NCBI GenBank assembly: GCA_903835265.1
Contig: CAILMG010000073.1
Coordinates: forward strand, 1-46,515
Origin: an uncultured Methylococcus sp.
GTDB lineage: Bacteria > Pseudomonadota > Gammaproteobacteria > Methylococcales > Methylococcaceae
Direction: 5' to 3'
DNA length: 46,515 nucleotides
Shown here: positions 37,513 to 46,515 of the stretch, in pieces
Numbering within the stretch: position 1 is the stretch's first letter
Layout: each line of letters opens with the position of its first letter
Program-made: the position numbers and the translations under genes
The notes under the pieces: generated by a model
Seen by the model: only the letters and a program-made list of their open reading frames with translations
The model's database searches: none
What the model was told of the DNA's origin: nothing

Positions 37513-38148
37513 ATGATCCAGCGACTCTGCGCTCTCTCTATATTGACGCTCGCTCTCTTGGGGTTATCTGGATGTAGCACTCCGCCCCTCAAGGTCGTTC
37601 GGGAGATCGACCCCAACACCGACTTCTCTAAAATCGGAAGCTTCGGTTTTGACGCCCAAGCAGATTCGGTAGATTCCGATGCCGCAGCAAAGACCCGAGA
37701 ACGTCTCCAGCTTGATCAAATGATCATAGGGCACGTTTCACTGCAACTGAAAGCCCTAGGACTCCGTCAAGATGAGGTCCATCCCGATATGACGGTGGCT
37801 TGGTCCTTTGGTGAGTGGGCGGTCGACAGCCACAAGACCCCCAATGGCGGCTATGGGAGCCAAGGCATTATGTTCCCCGGCGCTCATGGTTCCCTCATTC
37901 CCAAGGGCTCCGATGGGCGAGCGGCACCGCCATCGGTGGACCCCTACTCGAGTCAGCATGAGGAAGCGCGACTTGAACTGCGATTGATGGATCCCACCAC
38001 ATCAAAAATCATCTGGCGGGCGCAGGTCACCGACGAAACCGACTTTGGCTACTTTAGATCGGCCCAGAGCGATCGCATCGGCCACGCGATCGATCGCCTC
38101 CTCGAGGGGTTCCCGGCGCATGGGACGACGGCCGCAACAAGCCCTTGA
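37513..38148 (+). CDS. DUF4136 lipoprotein
   Basis: A 211-residue lipoprotein of the DUF4136 type, function unknown, probably anchored at the outer membrane. The lipobox LSGC places the lipidated Cys at residue 21. Family-like segments are FSKIGSFGFD near the start, then VAWSFGEWAVD, and ARLELRLMDPTTSKIIWRA. I chose ATG 37513 because GGAG lies 8 bases upstream and it gives a clean signal peptide; ATG 37483 would add ten residues. It is a substrate for LspA. Confidence 0.85.
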   Translation: MIQRLCALSILTLALLGLSGCSTPPLKVVREIDPNTDFSKIGSFGFDAQADSVDSDAAAKTRERLQLDQMIIGHVSLQLKALGLRQDEVHPDMTVAWSFGEWAVDSHKTPNGGYGSQGIMFPGAHGSLIPKGSDGRAAPPSVDPYSSQHEEARLELRLMDPTTSKIIWRAQVTDETDFGYFRSAQSDRIGHAIDRLLEGFPAHGTTAATSP

Positions 38149-38199
38149 TGCCGCCTATTGAAATCCCCTGAAGCTGCCCACAGATTGGCCGTATGGTTT

Positions 38200-38265
38200 G
38201 ACCCGGGCCCCTCATCCTGCCTCAGGACCCGGGATTTAAGCTTAAAATCCCACTCAAGGACCCGG
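38200..38265 (+). repeat. Three GACCCGG repeats and a 21-base palindrome before degQ
   Basis: GACCCGG occurs at 38200, 38226 and 38259. Between the second and third is an imperfect palindrome (38231-38251) with arms GGGATTT and AAATCCC. The last repeat overlaps the degQ ribosome site (AAGGA). A regulator site is possible. Confidence 0.35.
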
Positions 38266-38266
38266 T

Positions 38267-39625
38267 ATGTTGCAAAAGACGATCTTCCTCTTAATCACCC
38301 TGATGTCGGCCGCCATGGCCACCTCAGCTCCCAGTGGTGCGGCGTTGCCGCTGGCCCTCGATGGCCAAACACTCCCGAGCCTTTCACCCATGTTAAAACG
38401 GGTCATGCCGGGGGTTGTCAATATCTCGACCAAGACCCAGATCCAGCAAGCAGAGCACCCCTTAATGCGGGATCCGGTGTTCCGGCATTTCTTTGGTGTC
38501 CCCAACATGCCGAGCCAGCGAGAAAGTTCAAGCCTTGGCTCCGGTGTGATTGTGGATGCTCATCGCGGTTACGTTCTGACCAATAATCATGTCATCGACA
38601 AGGCCGATGAAATCACCGTCACCCTCACTGATGGTCAAAAACTCAAGGCCAAACTGGTGGGGGCGGATAAAGAATCCGATATCGCCGTGATTGAGGTCAA
38701 AGGGGACCACCTCACCGCGTTACCCATCGCTAATTCCGATCAACTTCAGGTGGGCGATTTCGTGGTGGCGGTCGGCAATCCCTTTGGTCTTGGCCAAACC
38801 GTGACCTCCGGCATCGTCAGCGCGCTTGGACGGTCAGGACTTGGAATTGAAGGCTACGAGGATTTTATTCAGACCGATGCGTCCATTAATCCCGGCAATT
38901 CGGGCGGCGCGCTGGTGGACCTCAATGGCCAACTGGCCGGCATCAATACGGCCATCTTGGCGCCCAATGGCGGCAATGTCGGGATTGGCTTCGCCATTCC
39001 GGTCAACATGGCGATGAGTATCATGAATACGCTGGTCACCCACGGTGAGGTCAAACGCGGCCTCCTCGGCGTGACGGTCCAGGATCTGACGCATGAGCTC
39101 GCAGAGGCCTTCAAACTGAATCAGACCCAAGGCGCCGTCATCACCAGCGTCAAACCCGGATCGCCTGCAGAATCTGCGGATCTTGAGGCGGGCGATGTCG
39201 TCCTCACCATCAACGGCAAGAAGGTCAAGAACAGCGCCGATGTGCGCAATATCATCGGCCTGGCTCAGATTGGGGATGCCGTCGAGGTCGAAGTCATCCA
39301 CAAAGGCTCGACAGTCATTCGAGAAGCAACCGTGGCCGCTCCAAAGATCAGCGAATCCGATGGTGCCTCGCTTCATCCGAAGCTCGCCGGACTCAAACTC
39401 CGCGACATCCAAGATGGTAACGGCGGCGCCGGGGTTCTCATTGACCAAATGAATACCGCTTCTTATGCCTTCCGCGTCGGCTTAAAGCCCGGCGATGTCA
39501 TCGTGGCCGCTAACCGGAAGCCCACCGGGTCCACCGAGGATTTACTAAAGGCCATCAAGGGGGCCCGCGAGATCCTCTTGAATGTGATGCGAGGCCCCCA
39601 AGGCTTGATCGTCGTCCTCCGTTAG
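38267..39625 (+). CDS. degQ: Periplasmic serine protease of the DegP/DegQ (Do) family
   Basis: HtrA-type protease and chaperone for misfolded envelope proteins. The 452 residues have a signal peptide (FLLITLMSAAMATSA), a trypsin-like domain with His108 (TNNHVID), Asp138 (SDIAVI) and Ser212 (NPGNSGGALVD), and two PDZ domains (about 250-345 and 360-450). The LA loop region between residues 60 and 85 is short, favouring DegQ or MucD over DegP. The stop codon stands just before a hairpin shared with rlmI. Confidence 0.93.
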   Translation: MLQKTIFLLITLMSAAMATSAPSGAALPLALDGQTLPSLSPMLKRVMPGVVNISTKTQIQQAEHPLMRDPVFRHFFGVPNMPSQRESSSLGSGVIVDAHRGYVLTNNHVIDKADEITVTLTDGQKLKAKLVGADKESDIAVIEVKGDHLTALPIANSDQLQVGDFVVAVGNPFGLGQTVTSGIVSALGRSGLGIEGYEDFIQTDASINPGNSGGALVDLNGQLAGINTAILAPNGGNVGIGFAIPVNMAMSIMNTLVTHGEVKRGLLGVTVQDLTHELAEAFKLNQTQGAVITSVKPGSPAESADLEAGDVVLTINGKKVKNSADVRNIIGLAQIGDAVEVEVIHKGSTVIREATVAAPKISESDGASLHPKLAGLKLRDIQDGNGGAGVLIDQMNTASYAFRVGLKPGDVIVAANRKPTGSTEDLLKAIKGAREILLNVMRGPQGLIVVLR

Positions 39626-39628
39626 GGA

Positions 39629-39656
39629 GGCCCGCCTCCGCTTAGAGGCTCGGGCC
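39629..39656. terminator. Hairpin between convergent degQ and rlmI
   Basis: GGCCCG plus CCTC pair with GAGG plus CGGGCC around a CGCTTA loop, with a two-base bulge. The rlmI stop (TAA on the minus strand, 39644-39642) lies in the loop. No T tract is present. Confidence 0.45.
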
Positions 39657-40841
39657 GACGTGACAAAAGAAGGCTTTAAGGTAATCGGTCTCAGGGATCG
39701 CAGGGTGGATGGGATGATCCTTCGCTTGTCCACCCCGCCCTAATAGGACCAGATGGCGATCAAGATGACGGGATGACGCCCTTAGAAGATCTTGGAGTTG
39801 ATCTCTTGATAGATGAAAGGAGCAGGAGGCAGAGACCAGGAGACCCCCGGGACTTAAAATCTGGAGCGCCATCTGATTCAGTCGACGGTAGGCTTCGAGG
39901 CCCTTTAGATGATCCTTCTTGCGTTTGATGAAGGCGGGGGGATCAACGATGATGACATCGAAGTGATCACGAGACTCCCGCGCCGCTTTTAGAAAATCAA
40001 AGACGTCGAAAGGGTGAACATTGAAGCGGTCCGACACCCCGTTGAGTGCGGCATTTTGGAGTGCCAGCTCAAGCGCTTGGGCCGACGCATCGACACAATC
40101 AACAGAGCGAGCGCCCTTTAAAGCGGCCGGTATTGCCCAGGCACCGGTGTAGGAAAAAAGGTCGAGGACCCGCTTGCCAGCGACCTGCGCCGAGAGCAGC
40201 GCACGATTATCTCGGTGATCAAAAAACCAGCCTGTCTTCTGCCCCCCAAGGGGATCCATCAGGAAACGGGCGCCATTTTCCTCGATCTCGATCGCATCAG
40301 CCACCGAACCCATCACCACCTCGGTATGAGACTCAAGCCCCTCGAGGGATCTGAGACTAGAGGTATTCCGAAGTATGATCGCTCGAGGCGACAAAGAGGC
40401 CTCCAAGGCCTTGAAGATCAATGGCTGCAGGCGCTCCATGCCGGCCGTATTGGTCTGGATGACCACCACATCCCCAAAACGATCGATAATGAGACCTGGA
40501 AGCCCATCACTTTCCCCAAAGATCAGTCGGTAAAAGGGCCTTCCGTAGAGGCCCTCCCGCAGCCTTAAAGCGCGCTCAAAGCGCTTTAGGAAGAAACTCT
40601 GATCAATGGCTTCACTGACATGCCGGGTTAAAAGACGACCCGCAATCAGGGAGTCGGGATTGATGGTGACCACCCCGAGCGCCTCACCGCGGGCATTCTC
40701 AAGTAACCCCAGAGTACCGCGCTCCAAACCCTTGATGGGCGTTGCCACAACATCCACCTCGTTACTAAAAACCCACAGGTGCCCGCCACGGAGACGGCGA
40801 TCTTCATTCTTCTTAAGGCGGAGCAAGGGGTAATCGGTCAT
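39642..40841 (-). CDS. rlmI: RlmI-like 23S rRNA (cytosine-5)-methyltransferase
   Basis: RlmI methylates C1962 of 23S rRNA in E. coli. The 399 residues comprise an N-terminal PUA domain (PLLRLKKNEDRRLRGGHLWV), a central EEHEE-type domain and a SAM-binding Rossmann domain (VLDLFSYTGAWAIPAALKG) with DVIIVDPPAFIKRKKDH. The C-terminal SASCSFHLSRD carries the usual Cys. It is divergent from hslV. Confidence 0.93.
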   Translation of the reverse strand: MTDYPLLRLKKNEDRRLRGGHLWVFSNEVDVVATPIKGLERGTLGLLENARGEALGVVTINPDSLIAGRLLTRHVSEAIDQSFFLKRFERALRLREGLYGRPFYRLIFGESDGLPGLIIDRFGDVVVIQTNTAGMERLQPLIFKALEASLSPRAIILRNTSSLRSLEGLESHTEVVMGSVADAIEIEENGARFLMDPLGGQKTGWFFDHRDNRALLSAQVAGKRVLDLFSYTGAWAIPAALKGARSVDCVDASAQALELALQNAALNGVSDRFNVHPFDVFDFLKAARESRDHFDVIIVDPPAFIKRKKDHLKGLEAYRRLNQMALQILSPGGLLVSASCSFHLSRDQLQDLLRASSRHLDRHLVLLGRGGQAKDHPIHPAIPETDYLKAFFCHVGPSL

Positions 40842-40932
40842 GGGAATCCCGTCGATGGGTGGTAAGGAGGGTGTGAGTGAGCATTCTAACTGGACGCGTC
40901 AAGATCACCGCCAACGGGAGCCGATGAGGTAG

Positions 40933-40938
40933 AATAGG
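40933..40938 (+). promoter_or_regulatory. Candidate -10 element of the hslVU unit
   Basis: TAGAAT lies about 35 bases before the hslV start. No convincing -35 or heat-shock sigma-32 -35 (CTTGAAA-like) is seen at the right distance, although hslVU is heat-shock controlled in E. coli. Confidence 0.3.
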
Positions 40939-40972
40939 TCCCTTTGAGACCCCCTCTTTTGGACGATAGCAA

Positions 40973-41533
40973 GTGGAACAGTTTCACGGCACGACGATAG
41001 TCTGTGTTCGCCGAGGTAACCAAGTGGTCATCGGCGGGGATGGTCAGGTCACCCTCGGCAATACCGTCATGAAAGGCAATGCCCGAAAAGTCAGGCGGCT
41101 TTATCATGGGCGTGTCCTTGCGGGTTTCGCTGGCGCCACCGCTGATGCCTTCACTCTGTTCGAGCGCTTTGAGGGGGAGCTTGAAAAACAGCGTGGCAAC
41201 CTCACTCGAGCGGCGGTGGAACTGGTCAAGGATTGGCGAACCAACCGGATGCTGCAACGCCTTGAAGCATTGCTCGCGGTTGCTGATGACAAGGCCTCCT
41301 TGATCATCTCCGGAAACGGCGATGTCATCGAGCCAGAGAATGGCCTGATTGCTATCGGTTCCGGCGGACCCTTTGCCCAATCGGCCGCAAGGGCACTGCT
41401 TGAAAATACCGATCTTGATGCTCGCCAGATTGTCGAACGCTCACTCTCGATTGCCGCGGACATCTGCATCTATACCAATCACCATATCACCATCGAAGAA
41501 CTGACGTCCCCCACTGACGTCGCACCATCATGA
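40973..41533 (+). CDS. hslV: ATP-dependent protease HslV (ClpQ), GTG start
   Basis: Proteasome-like peptidase that forms two hexameric rings capped by HslU. The 186 residues begin with a short propeptide, then the mature Thr in [12 protein letters not shown]. coli HslV lacks such an extension, but beta- and some gammaproteobacteria have it. [19 protein letters not shown] and [19 protein letters not shown] are typical. The start is GTG, with no strong ribosome site. The stop overlaps the hslU ATG (ATGA). Confidence 0.96.
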   Translation: MEQFHGTTIVCVRRGNQVVIGGDGQVTLGNTVMKGNARKVRRLYHGRVLAGFAGATADAFTLFERFEGELEKQRGNLTRAAVELVKDWRTNRMLQRLEALLAVADDKASLIISGNGDVIEPENGLIAIGSGGPFAQSAARALLENTDLDARQIVERSLSIAADICIYTNHHITIEELTSPTDVAPS

Positions 41534-42861
41534 CTGACCTGACCCCCACCGAGATCGTCGAGGAACTCGACAAACACATCATTGGCCAAGCCGATGCCAA
41601 GCGGGCCGTGGCCATCGCGCTCAGGAACCGATGGCGGCGCGCACGGGTTGCCGAGGGGCTCCGGGAGGAAATCACCCCGAAGAACATTCTGATGATCGGC
41701 CCAACCGGCGTTGGCAAAACCGAAATCGCCCGTCGCCTCGCAAAGCTCGCTCAAGCGCCTTTCATCAAGGTCGAGGCAACCAAGTTCACCGAAGTGGGTT
41801 ATGTCGGACGAGATGTCGAATCGATCATTCGTGATCTTATCGACGCCGCCCTCAAAATGGCCCGACAGGAGGCCATCAAGCGGGTCACGGACCAGGCCCA
41901 TCGCGCCGCCGAGGAACGGGTTCTCGACATCCTTCTCCCAGGTGTCGCTGGCTGGTCCGGTGATCAGGCTGAAGCCGCCGCGCCCTCACCGACCCGCGAA
42001 ACCTTCCGCCAGCGCCTTCGGGATGGGATCCTCGATGACAAGGAGATCGACATTGAGATCAGCGCGACACCCGTTGGCGTTGAAATCATGGCGCCGCCTG
42101 GGATGGAGGAGATGAGCAACCAACTCCAGAGCATGTTCCAGAATCTCCATACGGGTCGCACCAAAACCCGAAAGCTCAAAATCGCTGAAGCCCTCAAAAT
42201 TCTTCAAGAGGAAGAATCCTCCAAAATGATCAATGAGGAAGAGCTCAAGCACAAAGCCATTGAGGCTGTCGAGCAGAACGGCATCGTCTTTATCGATGAA
42301 ATTGACAAGATCTGTAAACGATCCGAGCATGGCGGCCCAGACATTTCTCGGGAAGGTGTTCAAAGGGACCTTCTCCCCCTGGTCGAAGGCTCGACGGTCA
42401 GCACAAAGTTCGGCATGATCAAAACCGATCACATCCTCTTTATCGCCTCCGGGGCCTTCCACCTCTCGAAACCTTCAGACATGATCCCTGAAATGCAAGG
42501 GCGCTTTCCGATCAGAGTCGAACTTCACGCCCTCGAGAGCGCCGATTTTGTCAGAATTCTGACCGAACCAGACGCCTCACTCACCCGGCAATATGCTGCA
42601 CTCTTGGAGACGGAAGGCGTCAGCCTTCACTTCACGCCGGAGGGCATCGCAAGGATTGCTGAGGTGAGCTTTGAGGTCAACGAACGCACCGAGAATATCG
42701 GCGCGCGGCGACTTCATACCGTTCTTGAACGACTCCTTGAGAAGATTTCTTTTGAGGCTCCGCGCCATCGAGGTCAGAACCTGCTGATTGATGCCGATTA
42801 TGTGAACCTCGAGCTGGGCGCTATTGCCCACAATGAGGATCTCAGCCGTTACATTCTCTGA
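41530..42861 (+). CDS. hslU: HslU ATPase (ClpY)
   Basis: AAA+ unfoldase that feeds substrates to HslV. The 443 residues hold Walker [16 protein letters not shown], Walker [14 protein letters not shown], the pore motif GYVGRD, the inserted I-domain (about residues 110-240) and the sensor-2 region [16 protein letters not shown]. The C-terminus ends DLSRYIL, the tail that activates HslV. Confidence 0.98.
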   Translation: MTDLTPTEIVEELDKHIIGQADAKRAVAIALRNRWRRARVAEGLREEITPKNILMIGPTGVGKTEIARRLAKLAQAPFIKVEATKFTEVGYVGRDVESIIRDLIDAALKMARQEAIKRVTDQAHRAAEERVLDILLPGVAGWSGDQAEAAAPSPTRETFRQRLRDGILDDKEIDIEISATPVGVEIMAPPGMEEMSNQLQSMFQNLHTGRTKTRKLKIAEALKILQEEESSKMINEEELKHKAIEAVEQNGIVFIDEIDKICKRSEHGGPDISREGVQRDLLPLVEGSTVSTKFGMIKTDHILFIASGAFHLSKPSDMIPEMQGRFPIRVELHALESADFVRILTEPDASLTRQYAALLETEGVSLHFTPEGIARIAEVSFEVNERTENIGARRLHTVLERLLEKISFEAPRHRGQNLLIDADYVNLELGAIAHNEDLSRYIL

Positions 42862-42872
42862 ATGAAGCCCCT

Positions 42873-43247
42873 ATGAGCTCGCGCGTACCCACGCATATCA
42901 CCCTGCATCAGGCCTCGCGGCGACTCGAGATCGGATTTGATGAAGACGACCTATTTAGCCTTCCCTTTGAATACCTTCGAGTGTTTTCACCCTCCGCAGA
43001 AGTTCAAGGCCATGGCCCAGGACAATCGGTCCTCCAGATCGGCAAAGAATCGGTGGTCATCACCGATCTTCGCCCGGTCGGCCACTACGGCATCTGTCCG
43101 ACCTTTAGCGATGGCCACCAAACGGGGATTTATACCTGGGACTACCTCTACGAATTGGGCGTCACCCAGCCGCAACGGTGGCAGGAATACCTTGAAGCCC
43201 TCGCACAACAGGGCCACCTGAAGGCCAACGAACCCCCCTTGTCCTGA
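42873..43247 (+). CDS. DUF971 (gamma-butyrobetaine-hydroxylase N-terminal-like) protein
   Basis: A 124-residue protein of the DUF971 family, related to the N-terminal zinc domain of gamma-butyrobetaine hydroxylase. Landmarks are ITLHQASRRLEIGFDE, FEYLRVFSPSAEVQGHGPGQ, VGHYGICPTFSDGHQTGIYT and WDYLYELG. It is 11 bases after hslU and 39 before ubiE, and this placement recurs in many proteobacteria. Function unknown. Confidence 0.9.
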   Translation: MSSRVPTHITLHQASRRLEIGFDEDDLFSLPFEYLRVFSPSAEVQGHGPGQSVLQIGKESVVITDLRPVGHYGICPTFSDGHQTGIYTWDYLYELGVTQPQRWQEYLEALAQQGHLKANEPPLS

Positions 43248-43286
43248 TGATCCCAAAGGATTCACGCACTCACTTGAAAGAGGTCT

Positions 43287-44036
43287 TTGATGACGGATGA
43301 AACCACCCATTTTGGCTTCCGCCAGGTGCCAGAGGGCGAAAAAGCCCATTTGGTTCGCTCGGTCTTCGACTCCGTGGCGGGCAAATACGACCTCATGAAT
43401 GATCTCATGTCGATGGGTATTCATCGGATATGGAAACGCATTGCGCTCCAGCTCAGTCATGTCCGTTACGGCGAAAGCGTTCTCGATCTGGCCGGTGGCA
43501 CGGGCGATATGACCGCCCTTTTCAGGGATCGCGTGGGTGATCGCGGCCGCGTAGTTCTCTCCGACATCAACGCTGAAATGCTGACCCGCGGGCGTGATCG
43601 GCTGATCGACAATGGCGTCACTTCTGGGGTGGAGTTCGCCCAAATTGATGCCGAGAAGCTGCCCTTTGAGGATCAAAGCTTCGATTGTGTGTGTATCGCC
43701 TTCGGACTTCGGAATGTGACCCATAAGGAGGCGGCACTGAAATCCATGTACCGGGTGTTGAAGCCCGGCGGGCGGGTCATCATCCTTGAATTCTCCGAGG
43801 TCAAGGGCGCTTTCTTCAAGAAGACCTATGATCTTTATTCCTTCAAACTCCTCCCGATGATGGGGAAACTCATCGCCCAGGATGAGGAGAGCTACCGTTA
43901 TCTTGCGGAAAGCATCCGGATGCACCCCAATCAGGACACGCTCAGGGACATGATGAATGCCGCCGGGTTTGAACGCACGGAGTACTTCAATCTCACCCAT
44001 GGGGTCGTGGCGATTCATCGAGGTTACCGCCTTTGA
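43287..44036 (+). CDS. ubiE: Ubiquinone/menaquinone C-methyltransferase UbiE
   Basis: SAM-dependent C-methylation of the benzoquinol ring in ubiquinone synthesis (and of demethylmenaquinol, where menaquinone is made). The 249 residues include [20 protein letters not shown], the SAM motif [12 protein letters not shown] and [10 protein letters not shown]. The start lies 39 bases after the DUF971 gene. The stop overlaps the ubiJ start (TTGA). Confidence 0.97.
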   Translation: MMTDETTHFGFRQVPEGEKAHLVRSVFDSVAGKYDLMNDLMSMGIHRIWKRIALQLSHVRYGESVLDLAGGTGDMTALFRDRVGDRGRVVLSDINAEMLTRGRDRLIDNGVTSGVEFAQIDAEKLPFEDQSFDCVCIAFGLRNVTHKEAALKSMYRVLKPGGRVIILEFSEVKGAFFKKTYDLYSFKLLPMMGKLIAQDEESYRYLAESIRMHPNQDTLRDMMNAAGFERTEYFNLTHGVVAIHRGYRL

Positions 44037-44674
44037 GTCAGAACCATCCCTTGCTGGCGGCGAGCCTCTCGGAGAGCTTAAGGACTCTGATCCGCCATCA
44101 TCTGACGGACTCCCCGGAAGGGAGAGACGCGCTTCAGCGCCTCGCAGGTCAGATCATTGCCCTGAGGCTGCTGCCGTTTGATCGGGCCCTCTATCTCTGC
44201 CCGACCGACGAGGATATCCAATTCATGACCGAGATTAGCGGCACCCCGGATGTCACCATCACCGGCCATCTGCCCGCGTTTCTCGAGGCGGCGAGAGCCA
44301 GTGCCTCGAAGGAGACCCTTAAAAGCAGCGAGCTATCGATCGAAGGCAGCCTTCAAACGGCACAGGACGTCCAGCACCTATGCCGCGCACTCAACATCGA
44401 TTGGCAGCGTTTTCTGGCCCGCTATTTAGGATACCGTGTTGCAGGCACGGTGCTTTCGACCCTTCGCACTGGTCGCGAGCATGTCCGAGAATCCTTTCTG
44501 GCTCTGGAGACCGATCTTTCGGAGTATCTCCGGGAAGAGGTTCGACTGCTGCCTCAAAAGCACCATACCGAGACGTTTTTTGCCGAGATTGACACGCTTC
44601 GCGCCGATACCGATCGCTTGAAGGCCCGCTTAGAGCGACTTGAATCTCGCCGGCCCTCCCCCCCCGCCACGTGA
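44033..44674 (+). CDS. ubiJ: Ubiquinone biosynthesis accessory factor UbiJ, TTG start
   Basis: UbiJ holds ubiquinone intermediates in a lipid-binding SCP2-type pocket within the soluble Ubi complex. The 213 residues have the SCP2-like N-terminal half ([13 protein letters not shown], then [20 protein letters not shown]) and a helical C-terminal half ending in a probable coiled coil ([18 protein letters not shown]). The start is TTG overlapping the ubiE stop. It ends overlapping the GTG of ubiB. Confidence 0.9.
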   Translation: MSQNHPLLAASLSESLRTLIRHHLTDSPEGRDALQRLAGQIIALRLLPFDRALYLCPTDEDIQFMTEISGTPDVTITGHLPAFLEAARASASKETLKSSELSIEGSLQTAQDVQHLCRALNIDWQRFLARYLGYRVAGTVLSTLRTGREHVRESFLALETDLSEYLREEVRLLPQKHHTETFFAEIDTLRADTDRLKARLERLESRRPSPPAT

Positions 44675-46305
44675 TCAGGTCAGGCCATTTTCGGCGTCTG
44701 CGCCATATCCACCGGGTTCTCACCCAACACGGTCTCGATGACCTGATTCCCCTGGCACAACTGCCTCTCTCCCTGCGGCTCCTGATCGCCGCTGGCGGGC
44801 GCGGCTCGAAAGCCGCCAAGGCCTTGCCGCGGGGGGTTAGGATCCGGGAGTCTCTGGAAGAACTGGGGCCGATCTTTGTCAAATTTGGCCAGACCCTCTC
44901 CACCCGCCGCGACCTTCTCCCGGATGATATTGCCGAAGAATTGGTGAAGCTTCAGGACCAAGTTCCGCCCTTTTCAGGCACTGAAGCCCGGGAGATTATC
45001 GAGACGTCGCTCAAAGAGCCCCTGGAGACCCTTTTTAGGACTTTCGATGAGACGCCTCTGGCCTCCGCTTCGGTCGCCCAAGTGCACGCCGCTACCCTTC
45101 ACGCCGGCGACGACGTCATCGTCAAGGTCCTAAGACCCGGCATTGAAACCCGGATCCAGACCGATCTTGACCTCTTATTCGAGCTCGCTAGTCTGGCTGA
45201 GCGTTTCCTTCCTGAGGCCAAGCGCCTGCGCCCAATTGCTGTGGTCAGCGAGTTTCAGAAAACCATCCTTGATGAACTCGATCTGGTTCGGGAAGCCGCC
45301 AACGCGGCCGACATCCGTCGGCGCTTTGAGGACTCCGACATTCTTTACATCCCCAGAGTCTATTTTGACTATACCCGTCAGAAAGTCATGGTGATGGAGC
45401 GCATTTCCGGCATCCCGATCGGGGATCTGGCGCGGCTTCGCCGCGAGGGCGTCAACCTCAAGCTCTTGGCCGTTCGCGGCGTAGAGATCTTTTTTACCCA
45501 AGTATTGAGGGACAGCATTTTCCACGCCGACATGCATCCTGGAAATATCTTCGCAACACCCTCAGCCGGCTACATCGCGGTTGATTTTGGCATCATCGGC
45601 AGCATCTCCACCGAAGACAAACGGTACATCGCTGAAAATTTCAGGGCCTTCTTCAATCGAGACTACCGGCGCGTCGCTGAGGTCCATATTGAATCGGGAT
45701 GGATCCCCGCGGATACCCGCGTGGTTGAATTCGAAGCGGCTATCCGCGCCGTCTGCGAACCGATTTTTGAAAAACCCCTGAAGGATATTTCCTACGGCCA
45801 TCTGCTGCTGAGATTGTTTCAAGTGGCGCGTCGCTTCCAGATGGAAGTCCAGCCTCAACTGGTGCTGCTCCAAAAGACGCTCCTCAATATCGAAGGTCTC
45901 GGACGGGATCTCGACCCGGATCTGGACCTCTGGCAAACCGCGAAGCCTTTGATCGAAGCCTGGTTCAAACAAGAGATGGGACCCTCCCAAGGACTCAACA
46001 AGTTGCGCTCAGAACTCCCCCATTGGGCTCAACACTGGGCCGAAATGCCGATGTTGGCCCACAAGGTGCTCAATGAGAGTGCTCAAGGCAAATTCAGAGT
46101 CAAGATCCAGTCAGAAACCCTGGAGGCCCTTCGAGAGGACCTGATGTTTCAACAGAAGAGGCTCTTGCTGGCCATCAGCGGCGGCTCGGTTCTGATGAGT
46201 GGCAGCCTTCTCATGACCTTTGGTCGTTGGCCAGAGGTCTCCCTAGCCGTTATGAGCCTCGGCACGCTCCTGCTCCTTGGAGGCCTTCTCAAGCGGCGTC
46301 GTTGA
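44671..46305 (+). CDS. ubiB: UbiB protein-kinase-like ATPase for ubiquinone synthesis, GTG start
   Basis: UbiB/ADCK family: an unusual kinase fold with ATPase activity that supports ubiquinone synthesis at the membrane. The 544 residues include the KxGQ motif (GPIFVKFGQTLSTRRDLLP), the Ala-rich loop ASASVAQVHAA, and the catalytic ADMHPGN with VDFGIIG. Two C-terminal membrane spans end the protein. It starts at GTG overlapping the ubiJ stop, so ubiE-ubiJ-ubiB form one coupled unit. Confidence 0.96.
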   Translation: MIRSGHFRRLRHIHRVLTQHGLDDLIPLAQLPLSLRLLIAAGGRGSKAAKALPRGVRIRESLEELGPIFVKFGQTLSTRRDLLPDDIAEELVKLQDQVPPFSGTEAREIIETSLKEPLETLFRTFDETPLASASVAQVHAATLHAGDDVIVKVLRPGIETRIQTDLDLLFELASLAERFLPEAKRLRPIAVVSEFQKTILDELDLVREAANAADIRRRFEDSDILYIPRVYFDYTRQKVMVMERISGIPIGDLARLRREGVNLKLLAVRGVEIFFTQVLRDSIFHADMHPGNIFATPSAGYIAVDFGIIGSISTEDKRYIAENFRAFFNRDYRRVAEVHIESGWIPADTRVVEFEAAIRAVCEPIFEKPLKDISYGHLLLRLFQVARRFQMEVQPQLVLLQKTLLNIEGLGRDLDPDLDLWQTAKPLIEAWFKQEMGPSQGLNKLRSELPHWAQHWAEMPMLAHKVLNESAQGKFRVKIQSETLEALREDLMFQQKRLLLAISGGSVLMSGSLLMTFGRWPEVSLAVMSLGTLLLLGGLLKRRR

Positions 46306-46377
46306 CCATGTTGGGGGCGCTTTGGGGAACGCCGAGCAGGGTCATCCGAAGGGCAAAAAAAAAATCAAGCCAGCCCC

Positions 46378-46406
46378 TTGAACATGATTGTCAACAAACA
46401 TAGAAT
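46378..46406 (+). promoter_or_regulatory. Promoter reading out of the window
   Basis: TTGAAC (46378-46383) and TAGAAT (46401-46406) are separated by exactly 17 bases. Transcription would start near 46413 and run off the window. Confidence 0.55.
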
Positions 46407-46453
46407 GATATCGCGCGTCAGGACAGGATGGTCACATCCACCGGGCCACGACC

Positions 46454-46469
46454 AGTAACTTCGGTTACT
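46454..46469 (+). other. UUCG-capped hairpin in a 5' leader
   Basis: AGTAAC-TTCG-GTTACT forms a 6-base-pair stem closed by C-G around a UUCG tetraloop. It lies between the promoter and a possible start codon at 46482. Confidence 0.5.
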
Positions 46470-46481
46470 ACATAAAAGGCG

Positions 46482-46515
46482 ATGGAGTCCGGTTTCTGGA
46501 ATCTGTCGGATAACA
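46482..46515 (+). CDS. Possible gene start, truncated by window edge
   Basis: ATG 46482 follows an in-frame TAA (46473-46475) and is open to the edge, reading MESGFWNLSDN. An AAAAGG lies only 2 bases upstream, too close for a good ribosome site. The promoter and hairpin before it are the main support. Product not identifiable from 11 residues. Confidence 0.3.
   Translation, partial: MESGFWNLSDN

Overview
The window looks like ordinary chromosome of a gammaproteobacterium. The signs are the BamB and BamD outer-membrane assembly lipoproteins, YfgM, AmpD, the ubiE-ubiJ-ubiB block, glnE followed by ilvE, hslV-hslU next to a DUF971 gene, and an IscR with the E. coli cysteine spacing. Genes are tightly packed, often with stop/start overlaps (ATGA, GTGA, TTGA, TGATG). 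I see no insertion sequences, prophage, CRISPR array, rRNA or tRNA. I cannot name the genus.

Layout. 1-5001: 3'-truncated opgG (minus), sixA (plus), then mltB, a PfkB-family kinase and bamD (all minus). 5012-11001: rluD, pgeF, a ZIP metal transporter, an unknown tail-anchored protein, rplU-rpmA with a clear promoter and terminator, obgE and proB (plus). 11011-13040: rpsT with a TTG start (minus) and an Ig-like L,D-transpeptidase (plus). 13079-19121: ndk-rlmN-hisS-yfgM-bamB-der (minus), the known gammaproteobacterial cluster but without rodZ and ispG. 19170-21283: iscR-iscS-iscA (minus), with a candidate IscR site upstream and a terminator downstream, but no iscU, hscBA or fdx. 21348-28438: a LOG-family hydrolase, murJ, ribF, ileS, lspA and ampD (plus).

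28486-32330 is the accessory part. A minus-strand operon encodes an exported SBP56-type methanethiol oxidase (MtoX), then one polypeptide joining a SCO/SenC copper-chaperone domain to a di-heme MauG/cytochrome-c-peroxidase domain, then a 50-residue single-span membrane protein, ending at a perfect 39-bp terminator palindrome. Just beyond it lies a 26-codon ORF for another single-span peptide, with a strong ribosome-binding site and its own downstream terminator. In characterised mtoX loci the SCO and MauG proteins are separate neighbours; here they are fused. The window does not show what the micro-proteins do.

32559-46305: SemiSWEET, a TPR protein, glnE, ilvE, a DUF4136 lipoprotein and a DegP/DegQ protease (plus), rlmI (minus), then hslV-hslU, DUF971, ubiE-ubiJ-ubiB (plus). 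The last 200 bases hold a promoter and a UUCG-capped hairpin leading into a gene beyond the edge.

Functional themes are envelope assembly and peptidoglycan turnover (opgG, mltB, bamB, bamD, ldt, murJ, lspA, ampD, degQ), translation and ribosome maturation, Fe-S assembly, ubiquinone synthesis, and periplasmic C1-sulfur oxidation (mtoX operon).
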